The notes beneath the pieces were generated by a model. It was given only the letters and a program-made list of their open reading frames with translations. It was not told the origin of the DNA and ran no database searches. The position numbers and the translations under genes are program-made. Shown here piece by piece: positions 1 to 13,144 of a stretch of 64,000 nt of DNA; within the stretch, counting starts at the first letter, position 1; every line of letters starts with the position of its first letter. This DNA comes from Echinococcus granulosus (Eukaryota > Platyhelminthes > Cestoda > Cyclophyllidea > Taeniidae), in assembly GCF_000524195.1 (NCBI RefSeq), contig NW_020170393.1, positions 966,523 to 1,030,522 of the forward strand, in the 5' to 3' direction.

Positions 1-19
1 GGACACCTTCTCCGTGCTG

Positions 20-34
20 AATATATATATATTC
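20..34. repeat. AT dinucleotide microsatellite
   Basis: Short run of alternating A and T directly upstream of the pyrimidine-rich 3' splice site of the terminal exon that starts at 67. It probably lies in the last intron of the left-edge gene. Confidence 0.6.
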
Positions 35-66
35 TGCCCGAGTATTTTGTCTTCTTTCGTCTTCAG

Positions 67-353
67 GGAGTCTCGGGACGCTACATATATTTAACACGGA
101 GAAGGTATCTGGGCTATTGGCATGGCCCAAAAGAAGAGCCCACCCAGCGAAGTACAAGGGGGCTGATTCAAAGTACAAAAGTGGCGCCTCACCAGTACCG
201 AGGGATAAGTCACTGTCGTATTACACAGCGGCATTGCAAGCAATTATTGCAACGGCGATTAGTTCTTTTTTAATAGTGACGTATTGGGCCATTTTTAAAT
301 GGAAGTGGAGTGTTCTAAGGTATGATATGAATGATTTATGGCCTAGCTTCTGA
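67..353 (+). CDS. 3'-terminal exon of an unrecognised membrane protein (5' part outside window)
   Basis: I do not recognise this gene. A pyrimidine-rich tract ending in cttcag (61-66) is followed by a reading frame (2 nt, then 94 codons) that ends with TGA at 351-353. The first ATG (122) is out of frame, so this reads as a terminal exon and not a complete gene. The C-terminal part has a Lys/Arg-rich stretch (WPKRRAHPAKYKG), then one hydrophobic segment (roughly AIIATAISSFLIVTYWAIF), then a short polar tail with several Trp. This suggests a single-pass protein with a short C-terminal tail. An AATAAA lies immediately after the stop, which would give a very short 3' UTR. The exon call rests on the splice site and open frame. 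Function is unknown. Confidence 0.5.
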
Positions 354-359
354 AATAAA
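354..359 (+). terminator. Candidate poly(A) signal of the left-edge gene
   Basis: An AATAAA hexamer starts directly after the TGA at 351-353, with GT-rich sequence about 20-40 nt further on (around 380-400). This fits an unusually short 3' UTR, but the motif is common in AT-rich DNA. Confidence 0.35.
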
Positions 360-1044
360 GCAATTTTTGCCTTTATTGGAGTGTCTCTTGATCTGTGGTG
401 GAATCCAGCAACTTACGTTCCATATGTTCAAGGTTTGATTGTAGTGGAGTTTATTAATGCTTAGTTTTGCTTCATACTCAATTACTTGTTCGCCTGTATT
501 GTCGTAATGCGCCTTAGTCTGGTAAAATGACCCTTAATCAGCCCTTTTGTGCATAATTAGCATATATTCCTCCTCACATCTATGGCTAATCACAATTTCA
601 GGAAGACTAGGGGAGCTGCTGTAGCAAACGACATCAGCAAACAATTTAATATAGACTTATCATACCAATTAAACCTTTATATAGTGGGCTGTTGTATTTA
701 TAATTATATTAAGACAAAAAGCATTTTACTGTTTTGTTTTACTTAATGGGCTTAGTCACTCAAGCGGCCGTGCGCACTTTGGGCTCGGCGTTCTGTGGAC
801 GTGGCGGTCTCTGTCGTTTTCTCACTGTGTTTGTTCATTTTTAAATGATTTCTTTTGACGTTATCTCTTGAAGACGCGTTGTTTATTATGATCAATCCCT
901 GGTTGCTCCTTCTGGTTGCAAAGTGTCACTAGATATTTAATGTCAATAGGGAATTCCGAATCTGCTGTTTACATACTCGTTGTTAATGGTTTATAATAAG
1001 TGTGCGATTATTCACAATTGCCTAATTTTAGAGCTAGTATTCTA
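360..1044. other. Intergenic region before SGSM3
   Basis: AT-rich, no convincing open frame on either strand. A possible 3' splice site (cctaattttag, ending at 1031) lies 13 nt upstream of the SGSM3 start codon. It could be a spliced-leader acceptor or the end of a 5' UTR intron. Nothing else seen. Confidence 0.5.
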
Positions 1045-4000
1045 ATGGGAACTCTGGAGCCATGCGATGAGGGGATTCATGAACCTGATGGTAATCAGGA
1101 ATGGGATCTTCCTATACCATTTTCCGCCGTGACACAGACCATTCGACCACTTGACGATACCTTAAAATATGATCTTAGCTTATCAGAGGAGGAGACTACC
1201 CAAAAAGCTGGCGAAGGCTCGATAAAGCGCACAAAAAAACCCTCAATCATCATTGATGAATTTGGCTTTAAGATTGATCGTGAAAGTAAGTAATAGCAAT
1301 TTTTTGGAGTGATTTTAGCCACGTGTTATTTTGCCGCATTTTATGCAAGAAAGAGCAGCATAAATGACCTTTTCGAGTGCTTCACTAGACTCTAATGTCT
1401 TTTCTGGTCGAACATTATTAGCGTAATCTTCCTTCACTTTTTACGCAGAAGAAGCTTTACCGCAACCGCTCATTGAATCAGTGGAAAATCGGCGAGTCTG
1501 GATGGCCTGCCTTGAATTCTCATACACTGGTCGGTTTAGTGATTCTAACGAGATTGGGGAGGAGTGTGGTAGTGAAGATTCCCTCTGGAGTCGTCTTCTT
1601 CCCCGTCTGAGCGCATCCCCGCGTTTGACTGAGCTAATTCGTGGTTTAGAGGACCCACAAAATTCTGGTGAGCGACTCAAGTGGTCAGGAGTGCCTAATC
1701 CGGACTCCAAACTTAGTCCCCGTGATGGCATTCCTCACTCCATACGCGCCCAAATTTGGCCGCGTCTCACTCGCGCCTATGAGCAGCAACAAGCCAGCAA
1801 TGATGGCGGTGGTGGCGGCAGGAAAGTTCCGCTTAGTTACGCCGAGGTCATTCGATACAGCTCCTCTGTATCTCCAAAGGTTGCCCACCAAATTGAGAAG
1901 GTTTGCTTGAGGCGCCACATTCGATAAATTCAGATAAAGATGCTATACAATTGCGAAAGTCGTCATCTGATTTCCTGTTTAGGACCTGTTGAGAACAATG
2001 CCTAACAATGTCTGCTTTTCCTCGGGATCGTCTATCGGAATTCCTCGATTGCGTCGAATTTTAACTGCAGTTGCCTGGCTCTACACTGATATAGGCTACT
2101 GTCAGGGATTGGGAGTGGTAAGTAAGTATTTACGACTCCTCTGAGCCGGAAGTAATACTTTCGGCATCTCTCCCCCTTAAAATGTATCTTAACGATTAAC
2201 TCCCTACGCCTTCTTTTACCGGAAGACGCGCATTTACGAAAGGATATCCCATGGTGTGCTGCGCCAATAGTAGCCGTAATTACTGCTAGTCAGCTTACTT
2301 GCAAACCTCGCCACAAAAAAATGAATCAGTTTACTACTGAGTGTTTCCCATTCCATTTTCCCCATGTTTACGTTGAGCTGAGTGCTCACTCACAACCAAC
2401 TTATCTCAAAGCACCGTGTACTTGGCCTCACTCCTAGTGAATGATGCAGCAGTTAAAAATATCCCCAAGCAGGTTACTTTCTCCTGGTTGCATTCCTCTT
2501 GAGTTGACCTTATCTGCACGATATTTTTCATGTGCCGAAATGATTTGCTTAAATGGCTTGACGTGAACCTCATCGCAATTGTCCCCAGCATGTGGCATTA
2601 CGTTGTAACTCTGTCAAACCACCACTTTTTGGACCGTGGGTTCTAGTTTTTTGCCTTGTAATCTGAGAAAAAGCAATCACAAGTAGCCATATTCAGATGT
2701 TGTGAATCTCGTCCCATAATAGTCACTCTGTGACACCCCGAGAATAGGCATTGTCGACACACAATTGGGCTTCGAACTGCTGGCACGGCTCAGAGGCCTG
2801 ACCGTTCGGCGGACGTACAATGGCGGGCCTCCCGGGTGGCCCATTATCAAAACCAATAGTTAACCAAACAATTAGAGTATTACAGTACCTTTTAGAATGT
2901 GTAATACCTTTGTATAAAAGCGTAATAGATTGTTGAGATGATTCGGCTCTCTGACGACCCGCGTTTCACCTCAGCATCTTCGTTGATGAACAAAAAGGTA
3001 TCTTAAAAACAATTTATTCATTACAGAAAGCACAGCTGTACATTCCCCCGGTTTAACTACTTAATTACTTTCAGCGGCTCCTGAGCCAGTAGTCTAGTAA
3101 TTACACTTACCTTTCAGCGTTCAAAATGCGACCTGCATAAGAGTTTCCTTAAGAATCAAGTTACTACCACAGTTGTTATCAAAGATAAGGCTTTACTGTC
3201 ATCGTTGCAAACGTATGCCTTGCGTTCCTTATCAGTCAGTGGCAACCGGTAGCATCAAAGCTTGTTGCAGACAGATTGATCGAGCTCTAAATAATGAGGG
3301 AGGTGTGAGATAATCACATTTCCTCATTTTTGAGTAAAGTAGGGCATTAGAGGTGTGGTGGTTGGTTCCCCTTCAAAATCTGGCTAACTAATATGCCAAA
3401 GTAAAACCGATATATGCCTTTACTTGATGCGTGAAAATTGCAGACCCTTAGGGTAAAATGAATAAATTAGTTTCTTGGTAAAAAAACCACATTTCTGTGT
3501 CACGACATCATTAATCCGTCAAAGTTCTTTATAATCTTTAGATCACTGTTCACTTCAAGAAAGATTTCTCAGGTAACAATGCGGCCATACGTCTCTTCAA
3601 AGTTGACACCGACTTTATTGGCAGAGCTTTGAGCTGTTGCTAGGTCCACATAAACCTCACCTGGCAATTTGATTCAGTTATGACGTATTTGTTTAGGCAG
3701 GGGACATAGATTATACTTAAAACGCTTGGATATGCCGCTTAGCTTTCGAGAGCCATTATCCCTCAGGCCGCACCAATCAGTGACAAGGCATTGGGTGTGT
3801 ATGCACATTGCAGATAGCGGCCAACCTGTTGCTGTTGTTGGAGGAGGAGACTGCCTTTTGGATGATGTGTGCGATTGTTGACGAGGTCCTACCCTCCTCG
3901 TATTTCTCAGCTGACAGTCTTCTGGGTGTTCAGGCGGACCAGCGCGTCCTCTGTCAACTCATCTCTGTCTTCCTCCCTCGCATCGATGCTATTCTTCAAC

Positions 4001-7000
4001 AGCACGATGTCGGTAAGATTGCCCAGAGCTTCCGGGTCGCCAACAAGTCGAACTTCATTACCAATCGTTTAGAGCCCTCTCACCTATGCTATCGGGCTTA
4101 ACAGTTCCTCTTTGCTTCCGTGATATAGTAACTTACAGCTTTAGGGACGCTGCTTGAACTATTGAAGACTGAACTGATAAGTATGCAGCTATAGTGATAT
4201 CGTTATTTACGGGCAGCGATGGTTGTGGGTTGCAGTGCTAGTAGTTCGGAATATGTGTTCCTCCTAACAGGACTACTTGAGGCTGTACAACGCTTCAAGG
4301 GTAACTCAGACCTTCTGAGAACCGGGATGAGGGGTTTCATAGCTTATCTATGCAGTTGTTACACTTGGGCTATTTACAAAAGGTCAATGTTTATGTTATG
4401 AATAGGCGATTAAACCTACGACAATTGTATTCTTGAAACAGTTACAAGTTAGTCCAATCAAGCCCTTTGGACGCAATTGCTTATTTTAATACTCAATCAA
4501 GTGGACACATATTCTCAATCTTACATAATGTTGAATCTAACAGAAAATCGGGACATGCTTTACTCCTGCTCCATTCAACTTTGCATATCACGATTTGCAA
4601 CACATCTTTTTTGATTTAGATTTACCCTTGATAACACTCGGGTGGTTTTTAACACTCTTCTCTGGTGTTTTACCCATGCAAATCGTGCTCCGAGTGTGGG
4701 ACCTCCTGTTCTACGAGGGACCCACCGTGCTCTTTCGAATCTCACTGGCCATTCTAAAGATCAAGGTTAGTGGTTTGGGGCACTATTCTTAATCTACTAA
4801 GCCTTCAAGCAACTGGTCAAGCCCCTCTTACTACTAATGAACGTTGTCCGAGAAATAAATGGTCAATTTACCCCCACCGATTGACTTGCCTCAGTAAGCT
4901 TTCCCCTCCCCCACGCACAGTGTATCTTGGGTGGCGATCATCAAAAGTGTAGTTAAGATAAAAGACGTTAAGCTAACGTACCGACTGCTTCCTTTTTCAG
5001 GATTATTATGTGATACAAGTTAAAAAATACTGTATCCTGAGTATAGTACTGATTTGAGTGCGTGTGATTGAAACCATTCCCACACTGTAACGGAAGCAAA
5101 CCAACATTTTACCCTTGTCGCGTTTACGAGGTACTTTATTTATTGATACATTTGGTAAGGTAATCTATTTGGATTTTTTTAGGAGGAGGCTTTGGTCTCC
5201 GCAACCAATACGGCCAGTTTCTTCAATGAGATCTCAAACGCCCCTGGCTCGATTAAGGACGTTGTTGAACTCATTAAGGTTAGTGATTGGGACTTTTTAA
5301 TGTGTCGAACAGATTCCCACAAAAGTAGCTTGAAACTGGAAATTATTCAAGTATTGGTTAACAGTTGGTTGTGTTAATGTCATGGCGCATCGCAATGCCA
5401 CACTCCAGTTTACGACACGCTCTAGGATGCTTCATCTTAGGTAAAAGGTGTATGGTGGAATCCACGTGTCAATTCGCCAAATAATTTTTAATGTTGTGAC
5501 TCATGAAGCAGTTGGGTACTTCAAAGAACAATTTTTGAAGTTTTTTTCAGTCTGGCGAACAAACAAACCTGAAGCTTAGTGAGATGTACTGGCAGTATTG
5601 CCTTATGAGCGCAGTATCACGATTTGTTACGCTGCGGTGGAAATTGAGTGTCACCAATCATCCGCACCACTCGACAGCATCAGTGAGACTACCGTACAGT
5701 TTCGTGTAGCAGTGTGGAAATGCTGTTTTCACTGCTAGCATTAATCCGAGGTACCTTTAATTGGTCGTAAAATGAAGGGGAGTTTACTCTCCTGAAATGT
5801 TTTTTATTAACGAACTTAATCTGCGTTTATCTGGGAGATTTTTTCCAACGCCACTGGGAGTTAAATGCGCCTCTGGTTATATGATTGATACAGAGGCATC
5901 GCCAACTTCGTAGTTTAAAACGAGGCATGTGCAATATGAAAAACTGGTGGAGATGTGAATAAATACCCATTTGAGCTTAGTTGAGCAAATTTACTCGTAT
6001 TGGAGCATCCGATTCACCCCTGGAACAATCATCAGACGTAAAAGTGCTGACCAATCCATGGAAGACGCCAAAATACTCACTCCTACTGCCACATCACGAA
6101 ACTGCTTTCGTAAACATAAGCAATACTTGGTGGTGGATAACTTGTTGTTCAAGCAAAAACCGCCATTCGTGAATGCAACTCGTGCTTGTGTATTGCCTCT
6201 GGAGCGAAAATATACAGCATGGCATAACTATCGTTTCTGCTGTTCAAAATTAAAGCTGAAATTGTGAAATCTAGTTCATGTGAATTCTGAGTGCATAAGC
6301 ATCCCGCAGTTGTTGAGAAATAAAGGCAGTTGTGGGTGTTATTTGTGGTAAACTCAGTACCGCTCCTAATACGCGTGTGTGCGTGGGCAGTAAACAGAGG
6401 GTTGTTTTACTGCTAGCAAAAAAAACCTGAAAGCACATCACCTTTAAATTGGTCCATTGGCCCGCATTATTACCCCCTATCAGAAAGAACAATGAGGTCG
6501 AGGCTGAACTGTGACCCAGCCACCTTTCAACATCCTTTTTTTGCGAGGTGGGATTGATGAATGAACAGGAATCAGGAAAAAGACGGTAAATAATTCATAA
6601 ACAAGCACAGTAAATTCAGCAGGACCCCAGTTTTTGCCAACTGGAATCGACATGCCACTTGCTCACGCCAGTCAATGGCATCCTTCGGCTTGAGGTGGTA
6701 GTAGTGCGGCTACAGTATGTTGTTTGGAGGGACAGCTTTATAACTTCAGAGTAAGGTTTTTTTTTGCGGAATCACTACTGCCCCTCATGCAAGATTTGTT
6801 ATGTTGTTTTTACGGTTGGGGCGACTCTACTCACTTCAAGTACTACCGTAGATTCACTTGATCAACTTTGTGAAGGGTGCTTGCTTTATAGCGTCCTTGT
6901 AACGTCATTTAAAGCGGCCATAACGATTTTTCTTCGTGTTTTTACAGCAATTTTTGACCTCTAACTGATGTCTTATTAACTTTATACTAAAACTTCGCCG

Positions 7001-10000
7001 GAGTGCAACTGCGTTGATCGAATCGGAATCGGCGACTACATTGTATCCTTATTACGATACATGAAATCGGAGTTTTAGAACAACGCCACTTCCTTGAATT
7101 CCACGATAATGGGGCAATAAATAAGTACAAAGGTTTTAGATTTTGCCGAAAAGCAGGCGATTAAACCGACATTTCTCGAAAAAGTAGAGCCGTTATAAGG
7201 CTACCTAGATGGACACTTTGACATAATTTTAGCCTCTGCTAGATTTGAGGCGAAAGTACTTAATGCAGGGTACTCTGTCATGAAATTTGAGTAAATTGTT
7301 CAAGACAAGCATCCTGCAAATGTGGGGAGGGGTATAAATGGTCAACGCAGCGAAGCCTAAGTAACAGGGAATGTTAGTTACATTGAGTTACCAAAGTAGC
7401 GCCGAGCAAAGGAACATCCACGTGAGTTTAGGCACTAGATGGTGAGCCATTTTGCTGCTGCCGGACAATTTGAGATGACAAAGCTGAACATGGATCATTG
7501 AAGGGGCTATTAAAACCCACCCACATGGCACATTTCCCTCTTTCCACTAATTTCGAATGAAATCTGTTCCATTGTTTAAGCTGAAGGGTAAATCATGAAA
7601 ATTTTGTACTGCTTAAATCAAGGTTATTCCTCAAAATCCATTTTTGTATTTGAATGGGTGGTGTTAAGGGGGTGAAACCTGTCAAGTTAACAGTGAAGTA
7701 GACTACACTTGATTCCAACAAGATGGATGGATTTAGACTGATTTCCTCATTTGCAGACTGCATATTCGTTTGAAGAGGAGTACCTTGATCCGACATATAT
7801 CGACGGACTACGGAGGCACCATCTATCTCAACTGATTGTGGAAATGAGCAGTCAGGGTAGGGAGAACGAGCACGCCCGACCATTGCCGAAACAGGTACGT
7901 CCAGTCGACGAGATCGACTTTACAGTCTTATATATCAAAGAGCGTTTTATTCACTTTTCTATTTGCTTTTTTTTTGACTGGGACCAGCAGTTGGCAAGTT
8001 TCCTTTCATGCTTGGTGTGTGGACATATCCACGCTCACTACCGCCATGTCATACGGTTACATCCAGCACGTCCATTGACTTTACTGTAGCAGTTTTTTTT
8101 TAATTATTTACTTCTAAGGTGAGAAGCTGCACATCCACGCGAAATATAGTCAAATGTTTTCCAGCTTCTTAGTGTAGTGCCCTGCGACTTGCCCGAAGAC
8201 GAAAGAGGGCAATTATAGCCGGCGGAGCATGTTCTGCCTACGGACAGAAAGGCTAGAGGCTGGTGGCTTGACCCGGGGACTAGGCTACCCTGCGGAGGTA
8301 CAATAGCGGAGCCCAAAAATGCCTGCGAAGCTAAAACCAAGAGTTAAATAAACAGCTAAGACGTTACAGTTAGCTTAAATGGCATCTTCCATACTTTTGC
8401 ACTTGGTGGTAGAATTCCCTGTGTGGAAACGATCATCTCGATAAGCACTCGTGGGTCGAACAAACCGTTTTGAACCTAGCGCAAGACCTCCATCAAAATA
8501 GAACGGGCGTCTTCCCGTGTTTAAGCATGCAGACAATGCACTCCATCCTCATTCCACTCCTCATCATAATTCATTCATTGACATGGGTTCACAAGTTTCA
8601 CCTTCATAAAGATGTAAATTTTCCGCACCATTACATTTTATAAAACTTTTTTGCTCTTTTTTTCAATCATAACTGACCATCGCGGATTTCAATAATCATA
8701 GTTTCTTTCCAAACGGGAGTTGGACGAGTCCCGATACGGTGGTCCACTGAGCCTTTTCTGTGGAGTATTCGGTGGTCGAGCACGCACCTTCAGACCTCAG
8801 GAGGAGATGGAGTATGTGCTGCTTGAGAGGAATGTGAGTGAGGTGATTCAAGAGGCGCCACCAATGCTGATCGCAGACGAGCACACGAGGATCGACTATT
8901 ATCGCCAGTTTCACGATCTCAACACAGCCGATCCCAAAATTAAAAATATTCGGCAGACGGAACTGCTTGTCAATCTGAGACAGGCTATCCTAGTGGTGCG
9001 TGTCTAATGGTGCTGTGATCGCTTTCTTTTACCTAGTTTTGGTCATCATGGATTAAGGAAATAAAATCTGCACATTCAGAGGAGCAAAAAGTCTCATTGA
9101 TGTAAACTACTCTCCAATTTAGATTGTACGCCACTTCCATTACAATGATCCTAGCCATGAGAAGGTCTCTTCCCAACCGGACTACTCTCTGGCAAGTCAT
9201 GGACGAGATCTCACAGCCTACGTTCAGGTAAGTCTGATTCTATCGCTTGGCTTTTTCAGCCGCTAAGGCTTAGAGCCTCTAAATGGCCTCTCCTTAGCCG
9301 AAGTGGAAATATAGAGATTTCATTCGTGATACAAATTGAGTACCCTCTACTCCGAAAGTTGAAAAAGCATTACTACTGCCCGCTTATCTCGGGTGATATT
9401 CGACAAATTACACTCTAGATCTTCCCCTCGACCCTTTTCCATTGCCCGCTCAAAGGCAATGCAGGCATTTTTAACCCCTGAAACGATAAAACCGTGTTTG
9501 TTAAGATGGCCGCGGTTCAGAGTAGAAGAGCCAAGGCACTGGAGGACTTTGCGCGTCAGGAAAAGGACGAGCTGGGCTTCCTGCGACATGACATTATCAC
9601 GGTGGTTGACATGCACGATGAGCACTGCTGGCTGGGTGAGATGAACGGTCTGCGTGGGTGGTTTCCTGCCAAACTGGTGGAACTGCTCGATGAGCGCTCC
9701 AAACGCTACTCTCCTGCTGGCGACGACTCCGTCTACCCCGGTGTCGGCAGTCTAGTCAGGCGCGGGTAGGTCTGAGTCTTGAAGTCTCAAAGTTATGCAC
9801 AAAGGTTGATTTTCGCGCAACTTTCCTATAATAACAGGTAAGATTCGGGATCTAGAAGTGTTGACAGTGATTACAGAGTCAGTCAAAATATTCCTAGGTT
9901 GAGTTGCCACATAATGCGGTTGAATCAGCGATAACCACATTTACACAGTAGTAGCTACTACTAATCGTTTCAGACTGTGTTCCTCATTGTGCGCAATCTT

Positions 10001-11002
10001 TGAGTACGGGCTGAAAAAGACCCGCGGACTGACAGACCAAAGCTCGAGCCCCTGGAAGTTCATTGAGGAGGTCGCGGTGTGGGAAGCCGAACGCGACTCC
10101 TCCTCTATTCACTCTCGTCTCGTGCTCTGCCGAACCTTCCGATTGGATGAGGTGGGCAAAGTTCTGAGTCCTGAGGAGCTCCTCTATCGAGTAAGGAACC
10201 CTCCTCCTTTTTTGCCATATTTTCCTCAAGCGGATGGCACCTACTTTTCATTGTAGTCTATCCAAAACATCAACGCGTCGCATCCTTCACCGAGCGTTTC
10301 GGATGATGCCAAATTTCGTACTCTAGTCTGCATCGGTCTCAAGTATGTTCATGCTTTCGATTATCATGCTCACCTGCTGTTGGAGTGATGGAACAGCAAA
10401 TCTGTGATGCGCGTTTGCAGCGAGTTGGTGCTTCACCTCTGGCTGGAAATTCTCTGCTCGTGTGAAGAAGTGGTCACAAAGTGGTATCACCCGTGGTCCT
10501 TCCTGCGGAGTCCGGGATGGGTCCAGATCAAGTGTGAGCTGAGGTGTGTTTCTGCTATCATCTCGTTCATACAATGACCTACTTTTATCATTTGGTTTAA
10601 ATAATCCTCATCCTCTTCGGAACAAAATTTTAGATGGTAAACAAGGTTCTAAAGGAAATGTTTTGTCCCATTAACTTGCTCTTCACCTATCTACTTACTG
10701 ACCTGTGCTGTAAATTTAGGGTCCTCAGCCAGTTCGCTTTCCATCTGAACCCATTAGCGGAGGTGAGCGAGGCAGTGTGCCAGAAGCGTGACCACAGTGA
10801 CAGCGGGACAGGGGCGGAGGTGCGACGCCTCTTTCGTGCCGCCAAGATGCCCCTTCGCCTGCTCTCTCGTTTGGGCCTGGGGGGTCTGAGGCCGTTGCGC
10901 GAGTACCAACGCCTGGGGCAGGATTTCGGTGCATTCCGATACGACTTCGAGTCCACCGGAGACATGCTTGTGAAGTACCACCTCTTCAGCTGGGAGCTCT
11001 GA
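1045..11002 (+). CDS. SGSM3: Small G protein signalling modulator 3 (TBC-SH3-RUN RabGAP)
   Basis: GTPase-activating protein for Rab-family GTPases acting on endosomal traffic. Exons: 1045-1285, 1449-1900, 1983-2117, 3814-4012, 4620-4765, 5183-5278, 7757-7894, 8702-8995, 9123-9227, 9506-9765, 9974-10190, 10257-10342, 10421-10543, 10720-11002. All phases close, giving about 924 aa against about 750 in human SGSM3. The TBC domain (about residues 170-420) keeps both catalytic fingers: Arg235 in IEKDLLR and Gln272 in GYCQG. SH3 is in exon 10 (about 611-668, ending [14 protein letters not shown]) and RUN in exons 11-14 (about 690-915, with [12 protein letters not shown] and [10 protein letters not shown]). 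This domain order is diagnostic of SGSM3. Exon 10 could start 15 nt later (a second AG at 9519-9520, exon from 9521). Intron 6 (5279-7756) and intron 4 (4013-4619) show nothing. Introns 3 and 7 hold copies of repeat family A. Confidence 0.95.
2730..2895 (+). repeat. Dispersed repeat family A, copy 1 (SGSM3 intron 3)
   Basis: GC-richer block ending in ccaatagttaaccaaacaatta. It shares with copies 2 and 3 a gtacaat motif, then a cggg/gaggct...ccc segment, then the A-rich tail. Similarity judged by eye. The boundaries are approximate. Confidence 0.6.
8175..8375 (+). repeat. Dispersed repeat family A, copy 2 (SGSM3 intron 7)
   Basis: Contains the family sequence ggaggtacaata, a short GC-rich block, then gagttaaataaaca. 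It matches copy 3 best over the last 80 bp. It also shares a terminal ttacag with copy 1. Boundaries approximate. Confidence 0.6.
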
Positions 11003-11512
11003 CACGCATGATGATGATGATAACGTCAACCTGACCTCTCTGCGTCCCTGTTGGATGACTGTGGTTAATCTGTCCTTTATTTTTTGTACGTGGATGTTTT
11101 GACCTCGTCCAGTGTTTGTTGCTTTTTGTCGTTATTTGTGATATTGCCTTTGCTTTTGTCTTGAGGTATTTTGTTTTTCAAATTGAAATTCGATGTACAC
11201 CCTCCTTTGCCTCAATGCACACACGTTTGCATCGTGAGTTGAGCGCGCCCCATTCGATTCGTCTGGTCCTACTATTGCGTCAAATCCTGCTTATTTGAGA
11301 CAAAATTGAGGACTTCTGAAAGCTAACGTGCGAGATTATCCTTGAATGGTGGCATCAAATATTTGTGCTGGCCATACTTCCGGTTTTCACAACTTGGCAG
11401 TCAAGGTTTTGCCGACAATGACGACCGCACCATACACCAGTAAACTCAACACGCTCCCACTCAAAACCAGAACCGCACTCGCCCCCCAGCTGGTGTCAAA
11501 GGAGACTACTAA

Positions 11513-11518
11513 AATAAA
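11513..11518 (+). terminator. Candidate poly(A) signal of SGSM3
   Basis: First AATAAA downstream of the SGSM3 stop, implying a 3' UTR of about 530 nt. Motif only. Confidence 0.35.
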
Positions 11519-12824
11519 GAGCACTGTCGAAAAATAGCAGCGCAGGGCGAGACATACAGGTCTCCTGTTCCCTGTTCCTAGTGCTCTCAGGACAACTCGG
11601 TTAATTTACTTTGGACCGATTTATTAGAGGGAGGTCGATCAGGAAAACAAGAACTGCAATCGCTCTCAGGGTTGGGAGACGTCAACTATGACATCAGACT
11701 AGGATTGCAACTTTGCCTCCTCTCTGAAAGGCACATTAAAACAATGTAGGCACTACATTAGAGTAAGTTTAATATTATTACTTTCGGTCTGTTCCTGAAA
11801 GCGTGGTTCATTTGCCAACAGAGTCGATTAGTTAATTGCCATGAGTGGAGTCTATGCTTAACCGCAAACAACCACATATTCCCGATTCTTGACGATTTAC
11901 TCAAAATAATGAGACATTCACCTAAACGAGGGCGAATGGTAATGCAGCCGAAAAGGCGCTACGGAGTATGGCTTATCTTTTGAAGAAAAAGTGGTTTGGG
12001 GGAACATCTCCAGATAACGTGGTGTTTCTCCCCATTCACAAAATAACTCACTGCATATTCCAACGTTGCAAAAATTTAGTCATTCACTTGCAAGATAATG
12101 ACGGGGTCATAAGCTGGTAAAATAAAGTCAGTACCTTAATCCTGATCTAAAACCTGGAAGAAGAGTTTCTAAAAAGATAAGAACTGAAAAAATGTTAGCT
12201 GAAAACGATTCATAGTTGCATGGGTTTCGCTCTAGGTTTCGCTGAAGTCGCGGTGGGCCAAAGCACTATGGAAGAATGTATAAAGCAAAGGAAAGAGGAT
12301 GCAACTAGCTTGACCCAAAGTCGAGGCACAGAGCAGAATCCAAAACTATGGGGATTTATGTGCCTGCAACGACAAGCGCAAAGTCAAGAAAAATAGCAAA
12401 TTGTGGCATAATAACACAATGAATAATAATAAAAGCAGTTTCCAAATGTCTTTATGCAAGTTGGCTTCTTAATAATGCTGCTCAAGTGTTGTTATGGTTT
12501 TTGCAATAAATGTATTTCAGTCAGCGAAAATACACCCCGTAACTTTCAAAAAGCTTTACCTTATTGTAAAAAGGACAAAAACATCTTTAGCTAGGTTTTT
12601 AAATGGTTTTAATAAATGTTGATAAAAGGGAAGCAGATCCATCCAAACTGCTATTTCGATTATGACCACATAAGAATGTAAAAATAACTCCTAAACGTTC
12701 CGCCAATATTCCTGTTAATTTATTGTTGCCTTGTTTTTGACTTCAGCACTAATTTTATGGACAAAATCCACAATCATCTTCAGTCATACTTGTTTTAGAG
12801 AGTAGTTTAGACGAGTGGCGGTGT

Positions 12825-12985
12825 TGAGCTGCACGTGGCAGGGGTATCGGTGATCCACTTTGGGCTGGTGTCTGACTCTACTTCTGTGCTTGGTTCCTTC
12901 GCGACGCGCGAAGTCTACCACGGAAGTAGACGGTTCTGTGCCTCACTTGCCACGGTGACGTTGCCCCACTCCTGCCACGCGCTGA
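12825..12985. repeat. Imperfect long palindrome (fold-back element)
   Basis: Complementary blocks sit symmetrically about a centre near 12905. CTTCGCG at 12897-12903 pairs with CGCGAAG at 12907-12913. TCTACTTC at 12877-12884 pairs with GAAGTAGA at 12923-12930. CGTGGCAGG at 12834-12842 pairs with CCTGCCACG at 12971-12979. Intervening parts pair only partly. This is the shape of a decayed fold-back or MITE-like element, or of a long hairpin RNA. Identity of the element is unknown. Confidence 0.6.
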
Positions 12986-13144
12986 TGCGTCCCCCCTGAA
13001 GCCCCAGAATCAACTCTATCGATCGTCTGTCGGGTTGGCTTTGGAATTTGTTTGCCTTTGTGGTACCGACATTTTGCTGTCGTCCATGAACTGGATGCAG
13101 GCGGCGTTTACTCGCTCTTCATCTGCACCCCGCGCTTAAAGGTA

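Noticed and set aside
10687..11029. Several overlapping minus-strand ORFs under the last SGSM3 exon
   Set aside because: They are shadows of the GC-rich RUN-domain exon on the plus strand, without splice context or a recognisable product.
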